Source: an uncultured Anaerolineaceae bacterium
GTDB taxonomy: Bacteria > Chloroflexota > Anaerolineae > Anaerolineales > Anaerolineaceae
Reading direction: 5' to 3'
Length of the DNA: 19,805 nucleotides
Assembly: GCA_937894825.1 (NCBI GenBank)
Contig: CALCQT010000369.1
Location: 1-19,805 of the forward strand
This document shows positions 1 through 8,298 of this stretch, one piece after another. The stretch's first letter is position 1. The number at the start of each line of letters is the position of its first letter. The translations under genes and the position numbers were made by a program. The notes beneath the pieces were generated by a model. The model had not been told where the DNA came from and did no database searches. It worked only from the letters and a program-made list of their open reading frames with translations.

Positions 1-2668
1 GGGCGGCATCCGAAAAATCCTGCCAGACAGCCGCCTCTACAACCAGATGCGTAGCATCATCAAACGACGGGCGAGCCAGGCGCAGCCGGGTGATTGAAAG
101 CCCGCCTCCTCCACCAGACATTTCCGGCAATTGCGCCAATGGCACCTTGCCAGTCGCGTCCAGCCCAGCCACACCATTGGCAGCTCCGCGGAATGTTACC
201 GGAATGAAATTGGCCAATTGGCCCGAAGTAACCAGACCCGTTGTCGGGTGCACGTGATCCGCCCTGGCCGCCACCGTGCTCACGCCAGCAGCAGCCGTAG
301 CAGCCAATGCCACGGCCGGGCTGCTGCTCAGTTCCGGCTGATCGCCGGGTTCGCCCTTTGGGCCTTTCCCGCCAGCCAGGATCAACTGCCAGGTATCCGG
401 TATAGTTTCGATCAATTTCAGTGTCAGCAGACGCTGCAAGTTGACCGTGCAAACTGCGCCGGCATAGGATACATCAGTGTCGGCCAGCAGATACTGTACG
501 CCAGCCTCGTCGATCACCGCGATCACAACCCCGTCCGTCTCAGTGGTCACACCCAGATCCCCGTCACCAACATCGACCAGATCATCACCCGTAATAGCGA
601 TCCTGGTTGCAGTTTCCTTCAGCCAGTTGATGTAATCCGTCTGGCTTCCAGTATGACCCGCATCCAGCCACATCTGATAAAGACTCTTCCCAGACAGCCC
701 CTGCGCAAACCGAATACGACCGCCATACGTCAAATCGACCGACGGGCCGAAGGCAACCAGCGTCTGCCCCGTATCACGCCGAGTTGTAATGGCAATTCCG
801 CTGTCCCCGCCGGCGAGCGATAGTGCATGCCCATGCCCGGACACGTCGTTGACTTCCACCTGGGCGATCGGATCCGTTCCCGCGACGATCAGTGTGCCCT
901 CGAAGAGATCATCCGCAACAAACTCCTGATCCGGCTTGACTGCAGCATTTTCGCCAGGGACTCCTTGCTTTCCCTCTTTTCCCTCTTTCCCTTCTTTTCC
1001 CTCCGCACCCATATACAGCCTGATCGCGTCCGACCAGTCACCGATTGAGGCCGACTCCTTGAAATACATGGCCTGGTAATGATGATCCAGGTCATCGGTC
1101 AGAATATCAGTGGCGAGATAAGCATACCCCGCCGCAGCGCTGTCATATTGCACCCTTTCCGCGAGCGTTCCCGTCGCGTTGACATACATTCCAGTGCCAC
1201 GTTCGCCCTGCGGCCCCATCGGCACCCGCATCCGGTACGCCCGATTGTATGGAGTACTCCCGGCAATTTCCTCAAGAGTTGGCGCTTCCCCCGTTTCCAG
1301 CGGCAGCCCCATTTCAATTCGCAGCGATCCGGCCGGGCCGGTACTCGCCCGCGGAATATTCAGCGTATAGACCCGCCTCGCCGCAGTGCTTCCGGATCCC
1401 TCCGAGGCATACGCGCTGGCCGTTGGCGCCAGCATATTGATTGCCGCGATCTGCACAGTTCCAGCCGCGCCAACCCCCCCGGTTGCTCCACGTGCCACGA
1501 ACAAATCCCAGTAAAGCGATACACCTTCCGGGGTGGCAGGCGGCTCCTGCCCGGTATGCGGCACTTTACAGCGCCATACGGATCCATTGCTGGTGACGCC
1601 GTCGCCTGCCGAATACGCAGCATCCGCTGCCCAGGCGCCCCGGTGATTGATCCCGGCTCCATTGGCGCCCTTGATATTGCCGATCTGCACCCAGGCGCCG
1701 GCCGTCTTGCGAAAATGATTGTACAGCTCATCCAGATACTGGTCGTTGTCATTTCCGAGTTCCGCAGCCGGCGCACCGGTTCCGAGAATCCATGTCGAGC
1801 TCGCGCCATCGGCCCCGGGTCCCGCGATCTGCTGCCATTTGGCCGGGTAATCAGCCGGACTCTGATCGTATCCAACCGGCTGTTTCGCCTGGTACAATCC
1901 GGACGGTGTGCCGAATGCCACCAGTGCCCCGGTGGCATAGGTGATCTCATCCGACCATGCTGCCACCATCGGGAATGTTGCCTGGGCAGTACCCAGCGGG
2001 ATTGGCCCCTGCCAGGTCACGCCCTCATCCGTCGAAACCCTCAAATAAAGATCGCCAGGCACCCAGGTGGCATGCCAGGTGCCGTCGATCCCGGTAGCAG
2101 AAAACTCAAACAGAGGAGCCGGGCCGGTGGGACCTACGCCACCAGGTGGCGGTGTGTATGCCTCCAGAGCAGCATCGACAACTCCCTGGGCGATGGCCGC
2201 CACCTGTGCCGGACTGATATAATTTTCCGGCGGGTCCAGCGGGTCGACGCCTTCTTCCGGATCCAGAACATAAAGACAATTCACCGGGCATTTAAAATAG
2301 AAGATTTTTATGCCGGCTGCATCGTAGCCAGTCAGGTCGAAATAACCTTTGGTCAGTTCTTTGCCATCGGTCTTGTCCCTATAGGTGGTAGTCAACGCGT
2401 CAAGCGGGACATAGACAATGTCTTCAACCACCGTGATCCCGCTCAGCGTACGGCACATTGGTTCCGTCGCATGCAGGTGATCCGTATCGATGACTGCTTT
2501 CCAGGATACGACCTGGCTGAAATCCCATGCTTCTCCGGCAGAATTAATGAACTGCCATTCCCAGACCGGTTTCATGCCATAGGCAATCTCCGGAATGGTT
2601 TTGACGCTGACGCCGGCATCATTGACGAAAATCTTTTTTTCCAGGTCGTGTATGAATCTGATATTCAT
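1..2668 (-). CDS. Tail fibre / receptor-binding protein (3' end outside window)
   Basis: An open frame of 889 codons runs from ATG at 2668 to the left edge with no stop, so the C-terminus is missing. The start overlaps the previous stop (ATGA) and has GGGAGG seven bases upstream. The N-terminal ~150 residues form a virion-attachment-like globular part (start MNIRFIHDLEKK). Further on are short Gly-X-Y collagen-like stretches at several junctions: GVGPTGP near residue 178, a (GKE)n run near 555, and GPKGEPGDQ near 780. Near residues 340-385 there is a Trp/Tyr-rich module (RGAWAADAAYSAGD, then SVWRC) like small carbohydrate-binding modules of phage fibres. GKSLYQMWLDAGHTGS near 660 and ARADHVHP near 802 are motifs I recognise from many phage tail fibres. 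It probably trimerises at the tail tip and contacts the host surface. Role is well supported by context; receptor unknown. Confidence 0.85.
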   Translation of the reverse strand, partial: MNIRFIHDLEKKIFVNDAGVSVKTIPEIAYGMKPVWEWQFINSAGEAWDFSQVVSWKAVIDTDHLHATEPMCRTLSGITVVEDIVYVPLDALTTTYRDKTDGKELTKGYFDLTGYDAAGIKIFYFKCPVNCLYVLDPEEGVDPLDPPENYISPAQVAAIAQGVVDAALEAYTPPPGGVGPTGPAPLFEFSATGIDGTWHATWVPGDLYLRVSTDEGVTWQGPIPLGTAQATFPMVAAWSDEITYATGALVAFGTPSGLYQAKQPVGYDQSPADYPAKWQQIAGPGADGASSTWILGTGAPAAELGNDNDQYLDELYNHFRKTAGAWVQIGNIKGANGAGINHRGAWAADAAYSAGDGVTSNGSVWRCKVPHTGQEPPATPEGVSLYWDLFVARGATGGVGAAGTVQIAAINMLAPTASAYASEGSGSTAARRVYTLNIPRASTGPAGSLRIEMGLPLETGEAPTLEEIAGSTPYNRAYRMRVPMGPQGERGTGMYVNATGTLAERVQYDSAAAGYAYLATDILTDDLDHHYQAMYFKESASIGDWSDAIRLYMGAEGKEGKEGKEGKQGVPGENAAVKPDQEFVADDLFEGTLIVAGTDPIAQVEVNDVSGHGHALSLAGGDSGIAITTRRDTGQTLVAFGPSVDLTYGGRIRFAQGLSGKSLYQMWLDAGHTGSQTDYINWLKETATRIAITGDDLVDVGDGDLGVTTETDGVVIAVIDEAGVQYLLADTDVSYAGAVCTVNLQRLLTLKLIETIPDTWQLILAGGKGPKGEPGDQPELSSSPAVALAATAAAGVSTVAARADHVHPTTGLVTSGQLANFIPVTFRGAANGVAGLDATGKVPLAQLPEMSGGGGGLSITRLRLARPSFDDATHLVVEAAVWQDFSDAA

Positions 2669-3702
2669 CCAATCGCCTCCCTGCGATGTTTGCTGCAGCC
2701 GCACGATACGCCCATGCTGCTCTTCCAGAGTTTGCGCAAAACGACAATATCATCCGGCGCCGGATGCCAGGCTTTCGCGTCCAGGTTGTGCCTCAGTTCC
2801 CGCAGCGCCATCGCATATCCCGGTACAGTCATTTCCCTGGCATGCTGTTCCGCATTGGCGATTTCACCCTCCAGATCGGCCCGGTGATCGAGATCCGCTC
2901 CATCACCATGCCCGGCCATGATCTCCTTCGCAAACGACAACGCGGCTGCGATGTGCTTCCGGAAGCAGGCCACGCAGTCCATGCTGTCCGCGTTTTCTCT
3001 TGGCTTCAGCTGGATCAGATCCGGGACAGACCATATCCTGACTTCTCCGGACTGCACGACTCGCCGGTCTTCATTGTCGCCGGTACCGCGCAAAGCGTAG
3101 AGATAACCACCATTTTCGTGAGCGGCAAATTTATACAGGCAGCAATGATTTTCTGTTACCTTCTGGCATTCCCCACTGTGAAAATCATAGATGATCGACT
3201 CATCGAGGCCATTGACCGAAGCGGTAATCAGCAGCCGGCTTGGCGCAAACGCATCCGGACAAACCCGATACAGAAAATCCAGCCCGGCGATATGCAGCTC
3301 CTGCTCATTTTTGCCACGCCGGACGATCAGCGGCCCGCGCCGTGACCCCCACACCAGCCAGTCCTGTCGGGCGAAACCAACGTCTGCATCGCATAACCGA
3401 ATGACTTGATCATCATCTGCCAGATTCGCAAACTTATACAAACCATATTTACCCGCTGCCCGAGTCGGGCCTGCAATAAATGACAGCGTGAATACCCCTT
3501 CATCAAAATCCGCCACCGGGGCGCATTCATTCCAATCATCCGGCAGGCCGGTTGGTATTTCCAGAAAACTGTTTTCCCATAAACGTCTCAGTTTCCAGAC
3601 GCCGAGAGGATTTTTCACACAGAGAAAGTATCCGATTACACCATTTTCAGATGGTACTCTGTACGGCATGTGTGTTTGTTCCATTTGCGCAAACTGATTC
3701 AT
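2665..3702 (-). CDS. Uncharacterised tail-region protein with C-terminal Cys-x2-Cys/Lys-His motif
   Basis: 345 residues from ATG 3702 (GGGG eight bases upstream); a longer in-frame extension to 3861 would overlap the upstream gene heavily and lacks support. Residues ~20-235 are rich in short beta-like segments with aromatic/Gly turns (e.g. LVWGSRRGPLIVRRG, YLYALRGTG), suggesting a beta-propeller or repeated beta-sheet domain. Residues ~240-290 change to a helical segment beginning C243-x2-C246 followed by Arg-Lys-His (248-250) and a His/Glu-rich helix. I have seen CxxC...KH arrangements in small phage and bacterial proteins of unknown function. The C-terminus carries another close Cys pair (C334, C336). 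It lies between a small Cys-rich protein and the fibre gene, overlapping the fibre by 4 bases, so a tail-tip or adhesion role is inferred. Function not recognised. Confidence 0.75.
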   Translation of the reverse strand: MNQFAQMEQTHMPYRVPSENGVIGYFLCVKNPLGVWKLRRLWENSFLEIPTGLPDDWNECAPVADFDEGVFTLSFIAGPTRAAGKYGLYKFANLADDDQVIRLCDADVGFARQDWLVWGSRRGPLIVRRGKNEQELHIAGLDFLYRVCPDAFAPSRLLITASVNGLDESIIYDFHSGECQKVTENHCCLYKFAAHENGGYLYALRGTGDNEDRRVVQSGEVRIWSVPDLIQLKPRENADSMDCVACFRKHIAAALSFAKEIMAGHGDGADLDHRADLEGEIANAEQHAREMTVPGYAMALRELRHNLDAKAWHPAPDDIVVLRKLWKSSMGVSCGCSKHRREAIG

Positions 3703-3718
3703 CCTTTTGTCCCCTTTC

Positions 3719-4117
3719 CTACAAATTTTCACAGCCCCCGGAAGGCGGCCAGTGCACCGCGCCGAACTCATCGATGCAGCCCTGCTGCAGCAGCATCCAG
3801 CCACGATAATGATACTCTGATTCGAAAACCACCGGCAGCCCGACCAGCTTGCCATTCTCATCGATTATCCCGGATGCATACACATAGCAATCCGATGTCT
3901 CCAGCAGGCGCCACACGCCCCCCGGCCAGCCGATCTCATCCCCGGCCCAGGCCGACAGATCATGCGTGCTCGTATCCCCGCTGCGCCCGTCGACCGAAAA
4001 CTCGTACAGATTTTTCGGCTCGCAGATCCGGTTGCACGGGCATTCGCTGCAGAGGATCGGGCGCCCGTCCTCATCCACGACGATTTTTCCATCCCGGAAC
4101 CAGAGTTTTTTACTCAT
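3719..4117 (-). CDS. Small Cys-rich phage protein, tail region, function unknown
   Basis: 132 residues from ATG 4117, which overlaps the stop of the preceding gene by 8 bases and has GAGGA five to six bases upstream; the longer frame to 4198 is not favoured. Near the N-terminus four cysteines sit in a tight cluster (C23-x2-C26-x-C28-x3-C32: CSECPCNRIC), a pattern suited to Zn or an iron-sulphur site. The remainder is beta-rich with many Trp/Gly (EIGWPGGVWRL, YHYRGWMLLQQ) and ends in PPSGGCENL. No signal peptide or membrane segment is seen. Its place between the tape measure and fibre genes suggests a minor tail or tip component, but an accessory role cannot be excluded. Family not recognised. 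Confidence 0.7.
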   Translation of the reverse strand: MSKKLWFRDGKIVVDEDGRPILCSECPCNRICEPKNLYEFSVDGRSGDTSTHDLSAWAGDEIGWPGGVWRLLETSDCYVYASGIIDENGKLVGLPVVFESEYHYRGWMLLQQGCIDEFGAVHWPPSGGCENL

Positions 4118-4706
4118 CGTCTTCCTCGCATTCTCCGGTTTCGATATACCGTTCATTCCCGTTCCGGCAAATTCGAACCAGCGTTTTTCCTGCGTCATAA
4201 CCGGGCAGTAAGATATGCGGCATCGTCAGAATCACGATGTCACCAACATACCTCGGATGCACCTGAAACTCGTCATCGGTCTCTTCCACCGTCGCCAGAG
4301 GCCAGTTGCAGCGCCCCTCGGTAATGTCCAGTGCAATCCGAAAATCCTTGCCGTACTTGATTTCAGCTGCACTCTTGGTGATCCGCACCCACACCGACTT
4401 CGGCCCATCCAGATCGATCTCGCGATCTTCCACCTCGAGCTTACGGTCGCAGAGCCACACAGTCCCCCCGGCCACCTGCAGCTTGTCCCCGTCGATGCTG
4501 CAGGAAAACGGCATGTTATTTCCAAGCAGCTGCAGCAATGAGGCATGATTAAAGTCAAATTGCAGTCCGCCTGCAGGAGTCACCCCGATCAGCAAAAACG
4601 GAGACAGCGTCCTTATGTATTTGATCGCCCTGGCCAGCGGATTGTAAACCGCCGCGCCAGCCAGTTGATCGGGTTCTATGAGCTGGATACGTCCATCAAA
4701 CCGCAT
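4110..4706 (-). CDS. Uncharacterised minor tail / tail-tip candidate
   Basis: 198 residues from ATG 4706, chosen because AGGAG lies eight bases upstream; upstream in-frame ATGs at 4736 and 4763 have no comparable ribosome binding site. The start overlaps the stop of a 26-codon frame (4696-4776), suggesting coupling. The protein begins MRFDGRIQLIEPDQL. It has a hydrophobic/aromatic middle (IRTLSPFLLIGVTPAGG), then a beta-rich half with alternating charged strands (KLEVEDREIDLDGPKSVWVR) and a Glu/Asp-rich C-terminus. An HPRYVGDIVIL segment near residue 155 looks like a beta-sandwich strand. No catalytic motif was found. By position, downstream of the tape measure, it could be a tail-tip or baseplate component. 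This is inferred from gene order only. Confidence 0.7.
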   Translation of the reverse strand: MRFDGRIQLIEPDQLAGAAVYNPLARAIKYIRTLSPFLLIGVTPAGGLQFDFNHASLLQLLGNNMPFSCSIDGDKLQVAGGTVWLCDRKLEVEDREIDLDGPKSVWVRITKSAAEIKYGKDFRIALDITEGRCNWPLATVEETDDEFQVHPRYVGDIVILTMPHILLPGYDAGKTLVRICRNGNERYIETGECEEDDE

Positions 4707-4776
4707 AGTAGACACTCCTCGAAACCCAGGTCTCATGATACCAACGCTGAAGCGGAGAGCCAAATGGATCGCTCAC
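4696..4776 (-). CDS. Possible 26-residue micro-ORF, coupled to the next gene
   Basis: GTG at 4776 has GAGGA seven bases upstream and opens a 26-codon frame (VSDPFGSPLQRWYHETW...) ending at 4696, overlapping the ATG of the next gene. The frame stays open back to the stop of the 56-residue gene at 4831 and encodes a reasonable sequence (AIGAWRCEDRG) but has no ATG there. It could be a genuine small protein, a leader peptide for coupling, or the relic of a longer gene. Confidence 0.35.
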   Translation of the reverse strand: MSDPFGSPLQRWYHETWVSRSVYYAV

Positions 4777-4830
4777 CCCGCGGTCCTCACAACGCCAGGC
4801 GCCAATCGCTTTTTTGCCTGTATTGATAAA

Positions 4831-5001
4831 TTATGCCGGCATCGGCTCACCATCCTCCAGCAATGCCTCCCAAACCTCCGTCGTCACAATCCGGTATTTC
4901 CAGTACTGACCAATCCACAATCCATTGTACCATTCGAATTCCTCGCGACAATCCACCATCGCGAAGTCGGTCAGAAAATTAGTCGTTTTTTTGCTGCTCA
5001 C
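4831..5001 (-). CDS. Small phage protein after tape measure, function unknown
   Basis: 56 residues, starting at GTG 5001, one base after the tape measure stop, with a strong AAGGGGG eight bases upstream. A start at an internal ATG (4959) is possible but has no comparable ribosome binding site. The product is acidic and unusually aromatic (FEWYNGLWIGQYWKYR) with no membrane segment or Cys pair. Spacing and codon use match the flanking genes, so it belongs to the tail operon. Tight packing against the tape measure suggests a small tail-tip or assembly component. I do not recognise a family. Confidence 0.6.
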   Translation of the reverse strand: MSSKKTTNFLTDFAMVDCREEFEWYNGLWIGQYWKYRIVTTEVWEALLEDGEPMPA

Positions 5002-5002
5002 T

Positions 5003-8000
5003 TCAGGCCCCCTTTACAACAAAAAAACGTTTGTTCAGCTGCTTCATCTGCTGCAGGATCTGATCCAGCTGCCCGCTGTAATTGAAAGATCCCTCAACGG
5101 CATTGATGGCATTGGGACGGTTCTTATCCCCCGTCTTGATCGACGGACGCAATTCACTGATCCAGGGACGTTCTGGCTTGGACGCTGGCGGCGGTTCAAC
5201 TGGCGCCGGTTCGGAAGGCTGCACACGCTGCGCCGGTGGCCGGATCGGCTGCCGCTGTCCACGCGGTGTGACCGGTTTATCCCGCAGATCATCAAGATTT
5301 TTTCTTGCGTCCTTTACCGCCTGGGCGAGTTTCTGCTCCCGATCTTTCCTGCGCTGATTGTCAACCGCACGCTGCTCCCTGCGTCCCCTCTTCTCATTCT
5401 CCGCCAGACGTTTCTCGATCCGCTCCCGTTCGTCGATGCGCTCGCGCTCCGGCCTGGTGAAGCGGACACGATCCCCGCGTCCAACCGCAGCCATCTTCTC
5501 ATCGATCTGCTGATCCAGCTCAACGTTTTTCTTGCGCTCCCTGCGTTCACGGGGACTCTTCGCCAGCTTTTTCCAGTCATCCTCCGGATTGAAGGCAAAC
5601 TTATCCAGGCTTTTCCTGAGTTTCACTCCAGCCTGATCGAGTTTCCGCATCATGGCATCCAGACGGTTGTTCGCCAGGTCTTCCGCCTGGTTCCGCTGGG
5701 CAGAGATAAGCTGCTTTTGAGCAGTCAATATTTTCTGATTCTTGTCGCGTTCGATTTGCGCAAGCGTTACTGCCTGCAGCCGAGCCAGCTGCTGCTGCGT
5801 CGCGCCGGCTTTGCGATATTCTTCCAGCTGCTTAGCAAGTTCCCGTTTCTTCAGAGCCGTTTCTGACAACGTGAGCTTTGCCAGCTGATCATACAGGCTC
5901 TGCTGCTTTTTCTTCCGTTCCTCGTCGATGGCCGCATATCCCGCAGCCTCCAGATCATCCAGCCGGGCAGACTGTTCCGGACTTTCCAGACCGGCTTTCT
6001 TGTAGGCTTCCCGGTACGAGGCAACCTGCTTGGCCCATTCCGCACGCTTCAGCTCGGTCTCGGACTTGGTCAGCTTTGCCAGATGCGCGGATACCTCATC
6101 CTGCAGGCGCTTCTGCTCCTCTGCACGGAATTTATCAGCAGCGGAAAGGGTTTCCGCTTTTTGTGCACCAGCGGTCGCCTTGTACTCTTCCAGCTCTTCC
6201 CGGGCTGCCTGATATTCCTCCGCAGTCTTCTGCTGGGATCTCAACCGTTTTTCAAGCCACTGCCATTCCGCTGACGCCTGCTCGAGTTCCGGCTCATACG
6301 CTTTACTGATCGTGTTTTTGGTACCGAATGGTGCCCGGTTCTTTGCCTCCTCCTGTTCAGCGCGCAAATTCCGATAACGTTCAAACGCAACCCGCAATTT
6401 CTTATTGGTGTCCTCAATGGCAGCGATCTCAGCATCCGCACGTTTCTGATAATCTCCGGTCTTGGTATCGATCTCGGTAATTTTGCCCGTGATCTTTTCC
6501 TTCTCCGCTGCCGTGTGACGCCCAGCCAGGCGTTTCTCCAGCGCATCGCGTTCATTAAGCATCCCCCGGATCTTGTCATCGGTCGCCGCCAGCTCTTCCA
6601 GACGTTTGTCACTGCCGGCCTGCGCTTCAGCAATCTTATCGCTAACCGCCTTGAGTTCAGCTTCCAGTGCCGGTGTGTCCATCGCCAACTCTCCCTTGCT
6701 CTCCTTCGGCAGATGGATCTCCGAAAGTTTCGCCAGTCGAGCCTCGAGTTCCGCTTTTTCTTTTTCCGCTTTGGCCAGGTCATATTTCGGCATCGATGGC
6801 GTCACCGCGCCTCCGCCGTCGGCGCTATCGATCTCCGCATCCGTCCATCCCTTTTTCTTCAGGATAAGACGCGTGAAGACCTCATCGAGCTTCAGCAGCT
6901 CGCCAAGTACAGACCCGATCTTAAAACCGATAAAAGCGGTGGCCAGAACCGCTCCCGCCACACCGGCAGCTACACCAACGCCTTTCAGTGCCGTGGACAG
7001 CAGTCCAACTTTGACTGATGCAGCCGCTGCTGCCGTGCCTACTGCGCCAGTAGCCGCCGCTGATGCCGCGGCCGCCGCAGCCTGCGCAGTATGCGCCGCA
7101 GCCAGTTGCGTAAGCCCGCCCGCCAGGCTCATGATGATCGCCCTGGATTTCATCGCCACCCCGATCCACAATGCGCCGCCGGCGATCGATTTGATCGCTG
7201 CCTGATGTTTGATCATCCAGAGCGTGATGTCCTTAAGGTTCTGTGCAATCTCCCCAAGCGCCAGGGCGGTATCGCGGACAATTGTGTCCAGCTCTCCGGA
7301 TTGGCTCATCTCATCGAGGGCCGCCGAAAATTCTTCCAACGCAGCGGACAGTGCCGGTATCGCCTCTTCGCCGATCGCAATCCCGGTATTCCGGATCGCG
7401 GCTGTTACCACCGACCAGCGCCCGGCCAGATTCTGGCTCTGCTTTTCCATCAGACCAAAATATTTGCCGCCTTCGTTCGACAGCGACGCCAGCGCCTCAT
7501 CGAGCAACGCAAAAGACAGCTGCCCCTTGGATCCCATGTCCAGGATTTCCTGGGTGGTTCTGCCCAGCGTCGCGGCCAGTGCCTGCATCACCGGCACACC
7601 GCGCTCGCTCATCTGGTTGAGCTCTTCAGCCTGCACCTTGCCTTTGTTGGCAGCCTTCGCATAAATCGCCACCATGTCGGTCAGCGGCACCTGGGCGCCG
7701 GCCGAGATGTTGCCAAGCGTTGTCAGTTTTGCCGACAGCTCCTCCGTCGCCACGCCGGCATTCATCAGCAGTCGGCCGCTCTTGATCACCTCGGCATTGT
7801 CAAACGGGGTATAGTCGGCAAACCGGTTCAAGTCCCCAATCACCTTGTCGGCGAGCGTTGCCCCACCCAGCATCACCTCGAATGCCGTACGGGTCTGCTG
7901 CATCTCCGCTCCCAGCTTGATGATATCACTGACCAGTTCTTTCACCCCGATCCCGGCAATGCTCAGCCCGGCGATCGCCGCAAAACTGTTGCGGATCTCG

Positions 8001-8098
8001 CCGACCACGCCGGATGTGCTTTGCTTGAGCACCTGCATCTCGCTGCGGTACTGGCTGATATCAGCCTGGAATATTGATTTGAATTTTTGCGCTGGCAT
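5003..8098 (-). CDS. Tail tape measure protein
   Basis: 1031 residues from ATG 8098. Residues ~65-240 form the conserved tape-measure domain seen in phages of many tail types; recognisable parts are TAFEVMLGGA, LNRFADYTPFDNAEV, MNAGVATEELSAKLTTLGN and MSERGVPVMQALAATLGR. Residues ~304-400 are hydrophobic and Ala/Gly-rich, typical of the segment thought to enter the host membrane. Residues ~440-900 are long charged coiled coil containing an imperfect 66-residue repeat (LAKLTKSETELK and LAKLTLSETALK). A Pro-rich linker near residues 945-970 precedes the C-terminus. The protein should span the tail tube and fix tail length. At roughly 1.5 angstrom per residue the tail would be about 150 nm (inference). 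It follows the frameshifting chaperone pair, the standard order in long-tailed phages. Confidence 0.95.
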   Translation of the reverse strand: MPAQKFKSIFQADISQYRSEMQVLKQSTSGVVGEIRNSFAAIAGLSIAGIGVKELVSDIIKLGAEMQQTRTAFEVMLGGATLADKVIGDLNRFADYTPFDNAEVIKSGRLLMNAGVATEELSAKLTTLGNISAGAQVPLTDMVAIYAKAANKGKVQAEELNQMSERGVPVMQALAATLGRTTQEILDMGSKGQLSFALLDEALASLSNEGGKYFGLMEKQSQNLAGRWSVVTAAIRNTGIAIGEEAIPALSAALEEFSAALDEMSQSGELDTIVRDTALALGEIAQNLKDITLWMIKHQAAIKSIAGGALWIGVAMKSRAIIMSLAGGLTQLAAAHTAQAAAAAASAAATGAVGTAAAAASVKVGLLSTALKGVGVAAGVAGAVLATAFIGFKIGSVLGELLKLDEVFTRLILKKKGWTDAEIDSADGGGAVTPSMPKYDLAKAEKEKAELEARLAKLSEIHLPKESKGELAMDTPALEAELKAVSDKIAEAQAGSDKRLEELAATDDKIRGMLNERDALEKRLAGRHTAAEKEKITGKITEIDTKTGDYQKRADAEIAAIEDTNKKLRVAFERYRNLRAEQEEAKNRAPFGTKNTISKAYEPELEQASAEWQWLEKRLRSQQKTAEEYQAAREELEEYKATAGAQKAETLSAADKFRAEEQKRLQDEVSAHLAKLTKSETELKRAEWAKQVASYREAYKKAGLESPEQSARLDDLEAAGYAAIDEERKKKQQSLYDQLAKLTLSETALKKRELAKQLEEYRKAGATQQQLARLQAVTLAQIERDKNQKILTAQKQLISAQRNQAEDLANNRLDAMMRKLDQAGVKLRKSLDKFAFNPEDDWKKLAKSPRERRERKKNVELDQQIDEKMAAVGRGDRVRFTRPERERIDERERIEKRLAENEKRGRREQRAVDNQRRKDREQKLAQAVKDARKNLDDLRDKPVTPRGQRQPIRPPAQRVQPSEPAPVEPPPASKPERPWISELRPSIKTGDKNRPNAINAVEGSFNYSGQLDQILQQMKQLNKRFFVVKGA

Positions 8099-8231
8099 TC
8101 GTTCGTTTCCGAATTATCTTATCATCATGATCTGGCTTGCACTCATCATCATCTATGTCGGGCTCAATGCCCTGTCTGCGATTCTGGCCTCCGTTAGACC
8201 GCACGGGAAAAAATCCCAAACTGAGATCGTT
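8099..8231. other. Spacer between tail chaperone and tape measure
   Basis: This 133-base gap is long for such a packed operon. On the minus strand an ATG at 8239, overlapping the chaperone stop, opens a 28-codon frame to 8153 (MNKTISVWDFFPCGL...) with no good ribosome binding site. On the plus strand part of it encodes the first hydrophobic stretch of a 56-codon frame (8128-8298). No clear terminator was seen. Confidence 0.4.
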
Positions 8232-8298
8232 TTATTCATCATGACTCAGGGTTTTCTTGTGTTTGTTCTTGTCCGGCTGCTGGTCTGGTTGTTCTGAA
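8128..8298 (+). CDS. Possible antisense small membrane protein (doubtful)
   Basis: The only plus-strand frame here that looks protein-like: 56 residues with two hydrophobic segments (MIWLALIIIYVGLNAL and IMTQGFLVFVLVRLLV) separated by a basic loop (RPHGKK). The first segment lies in the gap between two minus-strand genes. The second overlaps the chaperone C-terminus, where hydrophobicity is expected simply because the sense strand encodes Lys/Gln/Glu. There is no convincing Shine-Dalgarno and no promoter evident. I keep it as a weak candidate only. Confidence 0.2.

Noticed and set aside
1079..2887. 602-residue plus-strand open frame
   Set aside because: Lies opposite the long minus-strand fibre frame, which has a good start, recognisable fibre motifs and operon overlap; the plus translation is Arg/Pro/Ser/Ile-rich with no recognisable domain.
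3703..3861. N-terminal extension of the 345-residue protein
   Set aside because: Overlaps the upstream gene by over 140 bases and has antisense-like composition; ATG 3702 follows that gene's stop properly.
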